A program made the position numbers and the translations under genes. Shown one piece after another: positions 32,715 through 33,368 of a stretch of DNA of 33,368 nucleotides. Numbering within the stretch: the first letter of the stretch is position 1; each line of letters opens with the position of its first letter. The DNA is from an uncultured Lewinella sp. (GTDB taxonomy: Bacteria > Bacteroidota > Bacteroidia > Chitinophagales > Saprospiraceae). The notes beneath the pieces are model-generated. The model had not been told where the DNA came from and made no database searches. It saw only the letters and a list, made by a program, of their open reading frames with translations. Where the stretch lies: positions 1 through 33,368 of the forward strand of contig CAJXPD010000101.1 in the NCBI GenBank assembly GCA_913057785.1, written 5' to 3'.

Positions 32715-32793
32715 ATAGTGTTGAATGTTGAGTGGATAATGTCCCGTTCATTGAGCGTAATCTATCCCTTCCTCATCATACATTCTTCACTAT
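32715..32793. repeat. imperfect inverted repeat downstream of dnaB
   Basis: ATAGTG-TT-GAATG (32715-32727) is opposed by CATTC-TT-CACTAT (32781-32793): 11 paired bases with one 2x2 mismatch, arms 53 bp apart. It lies just past the dnaB stop on the minus strand and may serve as its terminator. Its wording resembles other Bacteroidota intergenic repeats. Confidence 0.5.
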
Positions 32794-32803
32794 TAACTCT
32801 TCA

Positions 32804-33368
32804 TTAAAAAGGTATGTCCTCATCATTCATCTTAGAAGGACGGGTAATGATGTTGGTGTAAGAGGCCGCGTCAAAGCTTTCATCAGCAGGGAGGGCACTG
32901 AAATCCGCGTCTTCAAGGTCTGAAAAGCGTGCATACTCTGGTGTAAACCTAAGTTTCACCGTTTTAAGGGCGCCATGTCGGTGTTTGGCTACAATAATTT
33001 CTGCCACATCCTTGAGGGATTGTCCCTCTTCATCTTCGAGGATCTGATAATATTCTGGGCGGTAAATAAAGGAAACGATATCCGCATCCTGCTCAATCGA
33101 CCCACTTTCCCGCAAGTCACTCAACTGTGGGCGTTTAGTCCCCCCTCTCTGTTCCACTGCTCGACTTAGCTGTGAAAGTGCAATCACCGGCACGTGCAAT
33201 TCCTTTGCTAATCCTTTCAATGCCCTAGAGATGGCACTTACCTCTTGTTCCCGGTTTCCTTTCTTGTTATCCCCTCCCCCACTCATCAGCTGCAAATAGT
33301 CAATCACGATCATTTGAATGTCGTGTTGCATTTTTAAGCGGCGGCATTTTGCGCGCAACTCGAAGACG
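32804..33368 (-). CDS. dnaB: replicative DNA helicase DnaB, C-terminal part (partial)
   Basis: C-terminal RecA-like motor of the replicative helicase, which unwinds DNA at the fork. The frame is open to the window edge (VFELRAKCRRLK), so the N-terminal domain and Walker A lie outside. Visible are the Walker B region IQMIVIDYLQLMSGG, the H3 motif VPVIALSQLSRAVEQRGG, the conserved LRESGSIEQDADIVSFIYR, and AKHRHGALKTVKLRF in place of the more common AKQRNGPxG form. The acidic tail ends NDEDIPF. No intein is seen in the visible part. The TTG at 33358 is not a real start. Confidence is high for the family. Confidence 0.96.
   Translation of the reverse strand, partial: VFELRAKCRRLKMQHDIQMIVIDYLQLMSGGGDNKKGNREQEVSAISRALKGLAKELHVPVIALSQLSRAVEQRGGTKRPQLSDLRESGSIEQDADIVSFIYRPEYYQILEDEEGQSLKDVAEIIVAKHRHGALKTVKLRFTPEYARFSDLEDADFSALPADESFDAASYTNIITRPSKMNDEDIPF

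Noticed and set aside
1..33368. tRNA, rRNA, CRISPR array, insertion sequence or integrase
   Set aside because: I looked for cloverleaf-like segments, regularly spaced repeats and transposase motifs and found none.

Overview
This 33.4-kb window comes from the chromosome of a Bacteroidota bacterium, most likely an aerobic (possibly marine) member of the Saprospiria/Lewinella type. The evidence is a PorP/SprF-family protein and two TPR–PD40–OmpA proteins of the type IX secretion/gliding kind, a complete Na+-translocating NADH:quinone reductase operon, ECF sigma factors paired with membrane partners, LytS/LytTR signalling, and several promoter-like TAnnTTTG boxes. The lineage is an inference from family composition; there is no rRNA. 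I see no tRNA, CRISPR array, transposase or integrase.

Layout. Positions 1-4156 (+) hold the accessory part: an ABC/AAA ATPase that runs off the left edge, an HNH nuclease of the PtuB/TIGR02646 type, and a four-helix membrane protein with a cytoplasmic beta-sandwich-like domain. Together they look like a Septu-like antiphage locus with an unrecognised membrane component. A bidirectional terminator at 4187-4220 separates this locus from the rest. A DUF2911 protein (-) follows. Next come a REC–LytS histidine kinase and a LytTR response regulator (+). A nested palindromic repeat follows, then an ECF sigma factor translationally coupled to a single-span protein with a C-terminal barrel-like domain (-). 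Two divergent lipoprotein genes and a 535-bp structured non-coding stretch lead to a TPR–PD40–OmpA protein (+).

From 14 kb on, all genes are on the minus strand. They are a fused ArsR–SRPBCC protein with twin palindromic operators over its promoter, a large BNR/sortilin-like secreted protein, a LolA-like protein, nqrABCDEF (25877 down to 19318), pnuC, an OmpA-family protein with an added DUF1573 domain next to a PorP/SprF protein, an ECF sigma/anti-sigma pair, and the 3' part of dnaB running off the right edge.

How they work together. NqrA-F form one respiratory sodium pump; its flavinylation motifs imply an ApbE encoded elsewhere. PnuC imports an NAD precursor. The PorP/SprF–OmpA pair and its upstream sigma/anti-sigma pair look like a cell-envelope module. 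The most promising new biology is the three-gene ATPase–HNH–membrane locus at the left edge. After it come the ArsR–SRPBCC autoregulatory unit, the membrane-anchored NqrA, the OmpA–DUF1573 fusion and the sigma-coupled barrel protein.
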